A stretch of DNA of 64,000 nucleotides from Candidatus Woesearchaeota archaeon (GTDB taxonomy: Archaea; Nanobdellota; Nanobdellia; Woesearchaeales; UBA10216), in the NCBI GenBank assembly GCA_016185705.1, contig JACPMZ010000003.1, forward strand, positions 1-64,000, written 5' to 3'. Below are positions 1-8,227 of this stretch, one piece after another; positions within the stretch are counted from its first letter, which is position 1; the number at the start of each line of letters is the position of its first letter. The notes under the pieces are model-generated. The model was not told the origin of the DNA. It did not search any database and was given only the letters and a program-made list of their open reading frames with translations. A program made the position numbers and the translations under genes.

Positions 1-436
1 TTTTTCACCACCGGCGCAATACAAAATTTCGCTTGGCAACTTTTGAACTCTCAATCCCGCCAAGCTTCTTTTATTCCCCGCATTTTTTAGGTAATCTCAG
101 GTTAAGTGGCAAAACCGTCGCATCCTTCCCTGATTTTTTTCTCCCCCCCTTAAAAAATAAGGGGGGAGAAAAAAATCAGCCAAGCAGGCATCGGCAAGCT
201 CAGGAGCGCAGGACACCCAACCTGAAATTACCCATCTTTTAAGCAGTATCTCTGCATGCGCACAATCTTTTTTTCTGCAAAGCTGCTGCGAAAGGCGATT
301 AGCCATTTTTCAACCTTAAAATAAACAACGAAATTGCTAAAGATGACTCTGCCGATAAAGTTATGATAATGGGCAAATCGGAAATTCCAACACCAAACGC
401 CACCCATAGCGGTGCCCAGTCATATATGAATTAATG
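1..436. other. Intergenic region holding a MITE copy
   Basis: No convincing gene is seen here. The two ORF-track entries (33..242 + and 97..306 -) are translations of the inverted-repeat element at 90-232 and its flanks. The rest (1-89 and 242-436) shows no recognisable motif; it is the downstream flank of the minus-strand gene that ends at 437. Confidence 0.6.
90..232. mobile_element. 143-bp MITE-like element, copy 1
   Basis: This is a nested inverted repeat. The ends are GGTAATCTCAGGTT and AACCTGAAATTACC (inverted), and in the centre a pyrimidine-rich arm (CTGATTTTTTTCTCCCC) is mirrored by its complement around TTAAAAAATAA. The same 143-nt unit recurs at 17151-17293 and 61002-61144. It is flanked by CATTTTTTA and CATCTTTTA, an 8/9 direct repeat that looks like a decayed 9-bp target-site duplication. 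Relative to the other copies, AAGTT is AGGTT on the left and AACTT is AACCT on the right, so pairing of the termini is preserved. It encodes no protein, so it would need a transposase acting in trans. Confidence 0.85.
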
Positions 437-1213
437 TCAGCCTTCCCGCATGCACGTCAGCCAGATTGACTTCTCAGCGGAAACGCCGCCGCCACAGGAG
501 AGGAAAACGCTCTCTATGGTAGGCAGAGAGCGCCAGGAATTGGTATAGCCAGGCGTTCCCTCAGTCACTCCCCTTTCTCCCGGACGGAGGCTTTCCATCC
601 TGTTCCCAATCCTGCACTGCCCACCGTAATTAACTATGGATCCGTCCGTGCACGACGCATACATCTGGTGGCCGAAGTTGCATTTAACTGAGATGCCAGC
701 ATCCTGCCGGGTTACATCGCCGTCACCATTGCAGTCGCCCCTTGAAGTCCTAAACTCATAAGTGGGCGAAGCAGGCTGGGCTGAGCCAACGAACGTGACA
801 ACCTTTGCCGCAGGGTCAAAGCACACTGTGCTTGAGGAAGAGCCGCCTATAAGCTTTATCTGCTGCTCATCAACTATCTCAAACAACGGCTGCTTTTCAG
901 GAGAAGATGGGTTTTTAAGTTGGGGCTCGGCGGATGTCAAAGAGCCGGCAAGTTCACCCTTTGAAACAGAAGGATTCTTGTCAGCAGAATCGCCAGCTGA
1001 AGGCCCGCTCTTTTCAGCCGCCTCAAGGGGCTGCTCTTTGGCGTAAAAGCTTTCCTTCTCGGCAGAAGGCTGCTGAGCTGCCTTGGAAGGCGCAACAGCC
1101 TTCGCACTGCCTGTGAACCAGTCAGTGACTGAAAATGCAGCGAAAGCCTGCGAAGACATAAGTACAAGAGCAAGGACGAGCAGGAGCGCAAGGACTTGCC
1201 GTGCCATTTTCAA
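437..1213 (-). CDS. Secreted protein of unknown function, Cys-rich C-terminus
   Basis: A predicted exported protein with a classical signal peptide (about residues 1-25: basic start, Leu/Val-rich core, ending near QAFAA). A low-complexity Ser/Pro/Glu linker follows to about residue 120. A C-terminal region of about 130 residues has several cysteines and a calcium-loop-like DCNGDGDV stretch that resembles an isolated dockerin/EF-hand loop. The ORF-track start is TTG at 1213; ATG at 1207 (MARQVLAL) is equally likely. TTTAAATATC at about 1230-1240 sits 25-30 nt upstream, so a leaderless message is expected. It lies downstream of the pilus motor genes but is separated from them by a hairpin element, so a link is only possible. 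The family is not recognised. Confidence 0.6.
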   Translation of the reverse strand: MKMARQVLALLLVLALVLMSSQAFAAFSVTDWFTGSAKAVAPSKAAQQPSAEKESFYAKEQPLEAAEKSGPSAGDSADKNPSVSKGELAGSLTSAEPQLKNPSSPEKQPLFEIVDEQQIKLIGGSSSSTVCFDPAAKVVTFVGSAQPASPTYEFRTSRGDCNGDGDVTRQDAGISVKCNFGHQMYASCTDGSIVNYGGQCRIGNRMESLRPGERGVTEGTPGYTNSWRSLPTIESVFLSCGGGVSAEKSIWLTCMREG

Positions 1214-1253
1214 GCTTCTGGCTCACAGGATATTTAAAGCTTTTCATATTCTC

Positions 1254-1396
1254 GACCTTATTGAAAAGTTCACGCAGCCTCGCTCTGTTGCTGGCTTCCC
1301 TTCCTGCTTTTTCCCTCCCCTGAATATTTAAGGGAGGGAAAAAGCAGGAAGAACAGCGGGATAAACGCAGCGGTAAAATGAACTTTTCAATAGGTC
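1254..1396. mobile_element. 143-bp nested inverted-repeat element, different termini
   Basis: Outer ends GACCTTATTGAAAAGTTCA and TGAACTTTTCAATAGGTC are inverted repeats with one indel. The centre is an inverted repeat (CTTCCTGCTTTTTCCCTCCC and complement) around TGAATATTTA. The direct repeats CATATTCTC (1245-1253) and CATATTTTC (1397-1405) flank it, an 8/9 match consistent with a 9-bp target duplication. Length, nesting and target size equal those of the GGTAAT element, although the terminal sequence differs. It lies between the 437-1213 gene and the pilus platform gene. Confidence 0.75.
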
Positions 1397-1437
1397 CATA
1401 TTTTCATATAAACAGCATCTCCGGACAGATGCTGTTT

Positions 1438-2547
1438 CTATCCAAGAACTATGCTGCCGAAGACTCCGCCCAGAATTTTGTTGGCGAAATAGAAAAGAGA
1501 TGCGCTTATGATTATGAAGGCGGGTATGTACCTCAGGCCGTTTCTTATGCCGCCTTTCTTGATGGTGGAAACAGTCATGGCAGCCAGCAGAGCAGTAACG
1601 AACAGGTTAAGGTATGCGAACGTCAGGAAATCCTGGTGGCTGATGCCAACACCCACTGATATCAGCGCCAGCTGCGAAGAGCCTGCGCTGGAAACCTGGA
1701 TGTTGCTGGTAATGCCTGTGATAACTGTAAGCAGCTGGTTTGAAAGGGCAAACATTATCGGCGCGACAATAACTGCAGAGACGCTGATGAAAATCGCATA
1801 AGCACTGACGCCTGCCTCCATCTCTTTCCTCAGTATCCTGTTGTCCTGGATGCCGACAGATATGTTGTGCAGCAAATCGCCAATCTCCCCGCCTGCCCGC
1901 AAGCCCTCAATGATGAGACTTATGGTGTTTTTAAGCACAGCCGAATCATACTTCTCCCCAAAATTGCGCAGCGCAAACTCAAGGTCAGCTCCGCTCATCG
2001 TTTCCTTGGCTACATGCTCCATCTCCTTTGCGAGCACCCCGAACCGCGGGCGCACGGCATACCACAAAGCCCTGTCAATCGGCATGCCCGCACGGATGTT
2101 TGCGGAAGCAAGCAGAAGGAAGTCCGGAAGCACGTCCTCAATGCGAACGCGGCGCCTGTAGCTCAGCAAATCAAAACTCATATACATGGCCAGCCATAAC
2201 GCAAAGAACACAAGCAGGAAAACTGCCAGCCACGCTGTAACCAGAAAAAGCAGCATGAACAGGAAATTATCTATCTGGAAGAAAGAGTGATACCTCTGTA
2301 TGAGAAAAAAGGCAACTATGAGGTTAATGGCTATGCTGGTACGGAATATCCATTTTGACATCACATCCGGCTTTAAGTCCAGCCCAGCCTTGACAAGGGT
2401 CTGCCTGAGAAGGCGGCGGCGCGCTGCCAGCCGCTTTTTAAGCCGCTCGCGCCTTATGGATTCTGTCCTGGAAAGCCGGCGCTTCTTCAGCAGCCTGTCC
2501 CTGAATTCACTCCAGGCCTTCAGCTTCTCAGCATGCTCGTCCTTCAT
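1438..2547 (-). CDS. Type II/IV secretion F-family membrane protein (TadC/GspF-like), second copy
   Basis: Inner-membrane platform protein of an archaeal type IV pilus-like machine. A basic N-terminal tail (residues 1-65) is followed by two hydrophobic segments near 70-130, then a cytosolic four-helix T2SSF domain (about 140-270) with the pattern LPDFLLLASANIRAGMPIDRAL and GGEIGDLL, then C-terminal membrane segments. The ATG overlaps the stop of the upstream platform gene by four bases (ATGA), so the two are translationally coupled. With the TadA ATPase upstream it should form the platform that the ATPase drives. Two consecutive F-domain proteins are the usual TadB/TadC-like arrangement. Confidence 0.85.
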   Translation of the reverse strand: MKDEHAEKLKAWSEFRDRLLKKRRLSRTESIRRERLKKRLAARRRLLRQTLVKAGLDLKPDVMSKWIFRTSIAINLIVAFFLIQRYHSFFQIDNFLFMLLFLVTAWLAVFLLVFFALWLAMYMSFDLLSYRRRVRIEDVLPDFLLLASANIRAGMPIDRALWYAVRPRFGVLAKEMEHVAKETMSGADLEFALRNFGEKYDSAVLKNTISLIIEGLRAGGEIGDLLHNISVGIQDNRILRKEMEAGVSAYAIFISVSAVIVAPIMFALSNQLLTVITGITSNIQVSSAGSSQLALISVGVGISHQDFLTFAYLNLFVTALLAAMTVSTIKKGGIRNGLRYIPAFIIISASLFYFANKILGGVFGSIVLG

Positions 2548-3362
2548 TGCAACCCCACAGCAGGCCTCTGGCTCCTGATGAACAGCAAAAATAAAACCTG
2601 AACCAAGCCAACAAAGCCAGCAACCAAAAGCAGGATGGTCAGATTAATGCTGATGGCCAGGAATCCTGAAAACACGATAAACATAATAATCCCGATGGAA
2701 GGGAAGATAACAGCCACCACCATGTAAAACATAACCATGGGGTTAAGCTTCTTGCCATACTCCCTCACCTGAATTATCTGGTCAGCTGCAATCTGGTCAA
2801 TATTGACCTTCAGGGCCGGAGCCAAATCCGCGCCGGTCTTAAGAGAATTGTAAAGCTGCCACAAAAGCTTCCTGAAATTCGCAGAGGGAGTAAGGTCAAT
2901 GGACTGGTTGATGGCATCTTCCACCGGCGTGCCTATGTCCACGCGGTTGGTTATTTCCCTGAAATTCCTGCCGATTATGGGATAAGAGTGCGCAACGCTC
3001 TTCATTGCATCATAAACCGGAACGCCGGACTGCAGCTCAATAACAAGGAATTTTCCGGCAAAAACAACCTCGCGGTCAAACTCGCGCTGCTTCCTCCTTA
3101 TAATCACATCAGGGCGCTTGATAAAGTTGAAAAACAATACAAGCAGCAGCACCGGGAAAAGGGCAGCAGAAAACCACTTCAATGTCTGCAACCTAATCAG
3201 GACCAGACTCATTCCCACTATTACAAAGGTTGTAACGTAGAAAGCAATAAAAAATGACTTGCGCACAAATTTTTCAGGCTTTTCCAGAATTCCTGCCTGC
3301 ACCAGCTTATCTTCAAGCCCTGGAAAAAATCTTGCAATTATTTTAAATATGGGGGGCACCAT
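2544..3362 (-). CDS. Type II/IV secretion F-family membrane protein (TadC/GspF-like), first copy
   Basis: Pilus platform protein paralogous to its downstream neighbour. It has a short N-terminal cytosolic segment, two membrane helices near residues 35-85, a T2SSF domain (about 95-210; FLVIELQSGVPVYDAMKSVA, LKTGADLAPAL), and two C-terminal helices near 205-260. It starts two bases after the ATPase stop and overlaps the next gene by four bases, so it sits inside a tight operon coiled-coil / ATPase / TadC1 / TadC2. The role is inferred from family and context: recruiting the ATPase and guiding pilin insertion or extraction. Confidence 0.85.
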   Translation of the reverse strand: MVPPIFKIIARFFPGLEDKLVQAGILEKPEKFVRKSFFIAFYVTTFVIVGMSLVLIRLQTLKWFSAALFPVLLLVLFFNFIKRPDVIIRRKQREFDREVVFAGKFLVIELQSGVPVYDAMKSVAHSYPIIGRNFREITNRVDIGTPVEDAINQSIDLTPSANFRKLLWQLYNSLKTGADLAPALKVNIDQIAADQIIQVREYGKKLNPMVMFYMVVAVIFPSIGIIMFIVFSGFLAISINLTILLLVAGFVGLVQVLFLLFIRSQRPAVGLQ

Positions 3363-3364
3363 TC

Positions 3365-4951
3365 TCAGATAAAGTCAGGTTTCCTCAGCTTCCTGACAGT
3401 CTGCATGAATGAATCATGATTTGTATAATACTCTGCCATTGCCTGGCCAACTGTGTCAACAAAGTCAATCTTTTTCTTAACGAGCCATTTGAGCACGAGC
3501 TCTTTCTCAGCCTGGTCGCGGCGAATCTCTGCAGGAGCCATGCCTGTATAGGTTTCAATTGAGGAGATGAAAGACTTTGAGGAATTCGCCTTCACCAGCC
3601 TGTCTTTTTTCAGGTCTGCCTGGACAAGTATATTGGCAGTGGAATCAGGCAGTATCTCGGCTATCTGGAAAGTCCTTCTTACGCCTGTGCGGCGGTTGCG
3701 GTGCTGCACCACAATGAGCGAGATGGCAGGAAGCATGCTCTTCGGAACCTCAATGGGCGGGCTCGTAACCCTTGTAATTGCCTCAGCTACGTTGTTCGCG
3801 TGCAAGCTTGCGTATACGCTGTGGCCTGTATGGATGGCCTCAAACAAAACCTCAGCTTCCCTTTTGCGGCGAATCTCGCCAACAAGAATGCGGTCAGGCC
3901 TCATCCTCAGGGAATTGACCAGCAGGTCAAGCATGCTTATCTCACCCTTGCCTTCAACATTCGGAAGCCGCGTAATCATCGGAACCCAGTGCAGGAACTT
4001 TGGCAGCTGCAGCTCGTGCGTATCCTCAATGGATATTATCCGCTGATTGGGAGGGAAAAAGTTTGAGATGACATTCAGCATGGAAGTCTTTCCGGAAGCA
4101 GTCCCGCCGGTTATAAGCATGGACAGCTCATACTGGACAGCAGTCCATATGAGCGCGGCAGCATAAGGGTCAATGCTCTTCCGCACAAGAAGGTCAGTAA
4201 TGGTCCACGGCTTGGCAGAGAACTTCCTGAAAGTAATTGTGTTTCCCCGAAGGGAAATAGGGGCGAGCGTGGCATTAACCCTGTCGCCTGTCCCCATGTT
4301 CGCATCCATCAAAGGAGTGAGAATGGAAATCTGCCTGCCAATTTTCCTGCCGACAGTGGAAGCATAATGCTTAACCTGGTCCTCGCTGGCAAGAACGATG
4401 TTGGTCTTCAGCCAGCCGTAAGTCCTGTGATAAAGCCATACGGGCTCGCCTGCAGAGTTGACTGCAATCTCCTCAACGTTCACGTCATTCATCAGGATTT
4501 CCAGGTCTCCCAGCCCGAGACTGCGCTGGACCAGGTATGCCTCAAGAATTTCAACCGTATTCCTGTCAGCGTCGGGAAAGTACTTCTTGATGAGAATTCC
4601 AATGGCTTCCCTGAACTTGTCCTCAATTCCCGTATTCTTGCTGGTGTTCAAAATATCAAGTATGCCGAGGCTTATCTCGTTTATCAGCTCCTGCCTGATG
4701 TGCTCAAGAACGATTTCAGTGTTCCTGCTTATCTGGGGAATGTTTACTTCGTAAGTCGGAACGTAATCGCCCTTTTTGGAATAAATCCTTATGTGAACGA
4801 TAACCTTATTGCTCTGGAACTTATATTCCTCCTTAACCGACACAGGCACCTTCGGCTTTGCCATAAGATTGCCGGGATAACTGCGCTTTGTAATTGCGGA
4901 ATTCACTGAAAAAATTTTTGCAGGTTTAACCCTCAGATTGCGAAATTTCAT
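3365..4951 (-). CDS. TadA/GspE/VirB11-type secretion ATPase
   Basis: Hexameric AAA+-like motor for pilus assembly. Visible landmarks are a Walker A motif GGTASGKTS (about residues 283-291), an Asp box IISIEDTHELQLP, a Walker B-like RPDRILVGEIR, and a His box HTGHSVYASLHAN. The N-terminal 200 residues form the N2-like domain that contacts the platform. The start at 4951 is supported by a GAGG Shine-Dalgarno a few bases upstream; an internal ATG (MAKPKVPV) is the alternative. It lies 17 nt after the coiled-coil gene and 2 nt before the first platform gene. Archaeal and Tad pili use such a single ATPase for both extension and retraction; whether that applies here is inference. Confidence 0.92.
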   Translation of the reverse strand: MKFRNLRVKPAKIFSVNSAITKRSYPGNLMAKPKVPVSVKEEYKFQSNKVIVHIRIYSKKGDYVPTYEVNIPQISRNTEIVLEHIRQELINEISLGILDILNTSKNTGIEDKFREAIGILIKKYFPDADRNTVEILEAYLVQRSLGLGDLEILMNDVNVEEIAVNSAGEPVWLYHRTYGWLKTNIVLASEDQVKHYASTVGRKIGRQISILTPLMDANMGTGDRVNATLAPISLRGNTITFRKFSAKPWTITDLLVRKSIDPYAAALIWTAVQYELSMLITGGTASGKTSMLNVISNFFPPNQRIISIEDTHELQLPKFLHWVPMITRLPNVEGKGEISMLDLLVNSLRMRPDRILVGEIRRKREAEVLFEAIHTGHSVYASLHANNVAEAITRVTSPPIEVPKSMLPAISLIVVQHRNRRTGVRRTFQIAEILPDSTANILVQADLKKDRLVKANSSKSFISSIETYTGMAPAEIRRDQAEKELVLKWLVKKKIDFVDTVGQAMAEYYTNHDSFMQTVRKLRKPDFI

Positions 4952-4968
4952 ATTGCCTCTTTTTACAG

Positions 4969-6123
4969 CTACATCTTCTTGAAAATGTTCAGGAGCCTGC
5001 CGACCTGCCTGCCGTAATCTTCTTTCTTCCCCGACAGAACAGCAAACTTGTCCTCAAACTCCCTGATGTAATCGCGCGCTTTGCTGGACTTTGGAGTAAC
5101 ATGCACAATCATGGCTTCATCGCTCAAATCCTTAAGCTCTTTCCTGAGTACGGACATATCAGCATCAATCTTGCTTATCAGATTATCAGCAGCAAGCTTC
5201 TTCCAGAACAGTCTGCGGAACCTTGCGACAGTCTTCTTTATCTCAGGGCTGCTCAGCCGCTCAGTCCTTTTTGTAACCGCCTCAATCCTGCCAAGAAGCC
5301 TGCGCTTAAGCTCATCCACCTTCTGCTCATGGCTTTTGCTTTCCGCAGCCAGCTCAGCAAGCTTCTGCCTCTGCTGCCCAATCTCATCCCTTGCCCTGCT
5401 GATTAAAGACCTCAGGTCGCCAACATGGCTAACGGTCTGGTCAATAAGTTCCCTGCTGTGCCTTATCTTTTTGTCGTAAACATCAGCCCTGTCAAGTATT
5501 GCGGACAGCCTTTTCTCAAGCTGCGCCTCGCTCCTCATGAGCAGCCTGGCAAAATTCTCCTCCTTGAGAAGCTCCTGCGCCTTCCTGTCAATAAGCTTCA
5601 GGCAGCGGTTGATTGCGCGCCTGTTCCTTGCAATCTCACTTTCCACATGGCTCCTGTGCTCGCTGAACTCGCGTTCCTGCCTGCCTATCTGGCTGTCAGC
5701 AGCCTTCTTCATCTCGTCGTAAACGCTCAGAAGATAAAGCTCCTTCTTGGCGCTGCTGGTCTTGGAGTCAACCTCCCGGGCGAGCTCCTGAAATTCGCTT
5801 TTGAGCTTTCCAATCCCCTGCTTTTCCCTGTCAAGATACTGAAGAACCATGTCAATCCTGCGGACAAAACCTTCCCTGCGGCTGTCAAAATTTTTTGAGC
5901 GCTCGCTTGACTCCTGCTTTGTCATCTCCCTGTAAACAAGGTAGGTCTTCCCCAGCTTATACTCCAAGCCTATTACTTCCTTGTCCTCGAGAAAATCAGC
6001 CCACTCCTCAACAAGAATTTTTGGCAGCGAGAGCTCCAGAGCAGCATCTTCAAGAGTAATGCGCTTTTTCCTCATGACAAGCTGCACGAGCCTGTCAACT
6101 CCTGTTGTAACAGCTTTCCCCAT
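4969..6123 (-). CDS. Winged-helix plus long coiled-coil protein, pilus operon
   Basis: The first gene of the motor operon. Residues 1-60 look like a small winged helix (TLEDAALELSLPKILVEEWADFL). From about residue 75 to the end the protein is almost entirely charged heptads (coiled coil) with no membrane segment. A position directly before the TadA-like ATPase suggests a cytosolic scaffold or regulator of the motor, analogous in placement only to accessory proteins of archaella. The start has GGGGAGC upstream and a TATA-like TTTTTATAG about 30 nt away. The function is not known. Confidence 0.6.
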   Translation of the reverse strand: MGKAVTTGVDRLVQLVMRKKRITLEDAALELSLPKILVEEWADFLEDKEVIGLEYKLGKTYLVYREMTKQESSERSKNFDSRREGFVRRIDMVLQYLDREKQGIGKLKSEFQELAREVDSKTSSAKKELYLLSVYDEMKKAADSQIGRQEREFSEHRSHVESEIARNRRAINRCLKLIDRKAQELLKEENFARLLMRSEAQLEKRLSAILDRADVYDKKIRHSRELIDQTVSHVGDLRSLISRARDEIGQQRQKLAELAAESKSHEQKVDELKRRLLGRIEAVTKRTERLSSPEIKKTVARFRRLFWKKLAADNLISKIDADMSVLRKELKDLSDEAMIVHVTPKSSKARDYIREFEDKFAVLSGKKEDYGRQVGRLLNIFKKM

Positions 6124-6384
6124 GTATATGCTCCCCAGCCCTAACGCAGTTTCCGGCTATAAAAATGTTTCTGAGACTGGATAATGGCAAGTTAAGTGGG
6201 AAACCTGTATATAGCCTTTTTCTCAGAAATATGTTCGGATGGCAACCAAAATGGCAAGGTAGCCTGATTGCCATCCGGAGGTACAAAATGTTACAGACTG
6301 ACTTAAGTAGCTTTAGCTATAAAAAGGGTTCGCTTGTACCCTTTTGTAAGAAGTGCGAAGCACAACACACATTCAGCAATAAAT
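6124..6384. repeat. Intergenic paired hairpins and MITE left-end relic
   Basis: Two inverted repeats stand side by side: ATGTTTCTGAGA with TCTCAGAAAT (6165-6230), and a perfect CGGATGGCAA with TTGCCATCCG (6236-6277). Inside the first, 6179-6205 reads GG-TAAT--CAAGTTAAGTGG-AAACC, very close to the left end of the GGTAAT MITE, but no right end is seen. It is probably a decayed insertion upstream of the motor operon. The coding strand of the YidD islet ends just to the right. Confidence 0.45.
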
Positions 6385-6636
6385 TTATGGAAAATCTATA
6401 CATGAACGGTAGTTGTCTATTCTGCACTTAGAAATCCTTTTTATTGTTTTGTGCCATCCATTAAGAAAGCCGTATTTCTTTAAGGCCTTTATGCCATAAT
6501 CGGAGCAAGAAGGATAAAATCTACAACTTGTTCCTTTTTTGTTTAATTGTGGTGAGATGCGTTTTTGATGGATATTTTTAATTAGCCAAATACAAGTTTT
6601 AACTAAAAGATTATCATCGTTTTTCATGATAAACAT
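6385..6636 (-). CDS. yidD: YidD-family membrane protein insertion factor
   Basis: A small protein with the YidD (DUF37) signature: two basic helices, then [24 protein letters not shown], then KRISKCR. In bacteria YidD helps YidC insert inner-membrane proteins. The C-terminus is shorter than usual and lacks the typical HP-GG-DPVP tail, ending SCIDFP. It overlaps the zinc-ribbon gene upstream by 23 bases; the in-frame ATG at residue 4 is an alternative start. The gene is A+T-rich compared with the pilus genes on both sides, which suggests acquisition, probably from bacteria. Confidence 0.85.
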   Translation of the reverse strand: MFIMKNDDNLLVKTCIWLIKNIHQKRISPQLNKKGTSCRFYPSCSDYGIKALKKYGFLNGWHKTIKRISKCRIDNYRSCIDFP

Positions 6637-6913
6637 CGGTCTTTGTTATGTTGGTCGTTCCACATGCAGGGCATTTTTTAAATTTATCAAGTTCCTGTTC
6701 CCATTTGCCTTGTTGCTGCTTAGAGTATACCTGAATAGGCAAGCAACAGGTCATCTGACCATAAGCGCTCCAACACTTTTGACTTTTTGCTCTTTTCTCT
6801 TCTTTTTCTAAGTAATGCCAAACTTTACCGCATTCATTACAGTCACATTTTATTTCCTTTATGTGCTTCTTAGAATTAAATTGTTCTGCGGTTATACTTT
6901 TTTTCTTTTTCAT
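6614..6913 (-). CDS. Small zinc-ribbon protein
   Basis: A 99-residue protein with two probable metal knuckles: CDCNEC in the first third and CPACGTTN near the C-terminus, with extra cysteines between ([13 protein letters not shown]). It is very lysine-rich with no membrane segment. A GGTGAT Shine-Dalgarno lies directly before the ATG. It sits between a lipoprotein and YidD in an A+T-rich three-gene islet. The function is unknown; nucleic-acid binding is the general expectation for such ribbons. Confidence 0.6.
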   Translation of the reverse strand: MKKKKSITAEQFNSKKHIKEIKCDCNECGKVWHYLEKEEKRAKSQKCWSAYGQMTCCLPIQVYSKQQQGKWEQELDKFKKCPACGTTNITKTDVYHEKR

Positions 6914-6924
6914 TCTTTATCACC

Positions 6925-7980
6925 TTAACCAAACTGCTTAAATAAATCATCCATCTGTTTTTGATAATCCTGCATGTATTCTTCCATCTGCTTATCTACT
7001 TCAGCCTGTTCTGTCATGCAACAAACCTGTCCAGACGGACAATCTTTCTGGCCAACATCAGAATAAGCTGCACAACTTGAAGAGCATTTAAGTGGAGAAT
7101 TGCATTTGCTCATAATTTCGTCCATCTTTTTTTCTCCCTCAGCCATTGCATCACCCCATACCTTAGCTTGTTCAGCTTTTAAAGTTGTATCAGTATTAAT
7201 GCTCCTAACATTATCGATAGCTATTACAACTTTAGATACAGATGTCCAGTCACCACTAATTTCAAGCTTTAAATCCGTGCTATCTTTTGGCAATTCAAAC
7301 ACTATAGCCCCCTCAAGCGGCAATCCTGGTTGTAATTGCTCACCAAAATTGATTCCATCGCTTATGTAGAAAGTGTCGTCACTAACTCTGTCAAATCGCC
7401 TATCTTGCGAATCTATGAGTTTAAAGCGTGGAGTAAAAATCTGTTGAGTTTCCTTACCAGCATTTGTGATCTTTAAATACACTTTAATAAATTTGCCGAT
7501 GGTTGTCTTTTCGAATAGACTCGTACCCATCTTTGTAAAAGACTCTGATTTAGTTACCTTGTAAACAAGGTCGTCAACCGCAACATCTTCACCCATAGAA
7601 TGAATAATAGGTTCAGGATCTTTACACTCGTAATTGACAGTGCATTTTTGTTGTGAGTTGCAGTCAGCATCAGAAAGACATTGAATACCGCATTTGCCAT
7701 TCGTTAATCCAACTTCAATCTTATCCTTACAACCATCAGCATTTACTTCACATTTAACAAATTTCCATCCATTACAGCCATCTTCGCTACATTCGTCAGT
7801 ACAAGCGATTTGCTTGTTCGTTTCGGTCTCTACTTGCTGTGGCTGTTGAGAAATTTTTGGCTGTTGCTGAGCTTGTTGCTCAGAAACAACAGCTCCAGTA
7901 ATTGCATCACTTTCGGATTTTGAGCAGCCAGCAATTAATAGAATGGCTACTATTGTTAAGATTGTGATTAAAGTTCTCAT
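6925..7980 (-). CDS. Lipoprotein with DUF4352-like domain
   Basis: An exported lipoprotein. The ORF track begins at 8007, but the better start is ATG at 7980: GGGGG lies just upstream, ATTTAAATA lies about 35 nt upstream, and it gives a clean signal peptide MRTLITIL...LLIAGC with a lipobox Cys. A Gln-rich linker follows, then a Cys-rich segment (about residues 60-125), then a beta-rich domain around residues 135-260 (GEDVAVDDLVYKV, GKFIKVYLKITNAGKETQ) typical of DUF4352 extracellular immunoglobulin-like folds. The C-terminal part has four cysteines (CSSSCAAYSDVGQKDCPSG). The A+T-rich coding matches the two downstream genes of the islet. Confidence 0.7.
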   Translation of the reverse strand: MRTLITILTIVAILLIAGCSKSESDAITGAVVSEQQAQQQPKISQQPQQVETETNKQIACTDECSEDGCNGWKFVKCEVNADGCKDKIEVGLTNGKCGIQCLSDADCNSQQKCTVNYECKDPEPIIHSMGEDVAVDDLVYKVTKSESFTKMGTSLFEKTTIGKFIKVYLKITNAGKETQQIFTPRFKLIDSQDRRFDRVSDDTFYISDGINFGEQLQPGLPLEGAIVFELPKDSTDLKLEISGDWTSVSKVVIAIDNVRSINTDTTLKAEQAKVWGDAMAEGEKKMDEIMSKCNSPLKCSSSCAAYSDVGQKDCPSGQVCCMTEQAEVDKQMEEYMQDYQKQMDDLFKQFG

Positions 7981-8007
7981 GTAACCCCCTTCCCATAAAC
8001 CACCCAT

Positions 8008-8227
8008 AAGTTATTTAAATATCTTACGATTTATAGGGCTTCTTGGACATCCTCACTCACCTCGTCATAACTGCTGTGCTAGCAGCAGTTACTTTTAATG
8101 CAGTCTCGTCGTTGTTTAGCAGCGGGTTTTTCAAACTTTTTTGCACTAACAACCGGTCAATGTTGTAGGTGAGAAACCTGCAAAGAAGCTCAATTTTCTG
8201 CATGTCAATGCAGCGCGTTCACCAAGT
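8008..8227. other. Intergenic region with a 9-bp hairpin
   Basis: It contains the promoter of the lipoprotein gene (TATTTAAATA near 8011-8022) and a perfect hairpin TAACTGCTG-TGCTAG-CAGCAGTTA at 8068-8091. The hairpin lies downstream of the pilin-cluster end on the minus strand and could serve in termination or RNA stability. Nothing else is recognised. Confidence 0.4.

Noticed and set aside
1378-1659. 93-aa plus-strand ORF
   Set aside because: It starts in the hairpin element and runs antisense through the pilus platform gene; a shadow ORF.
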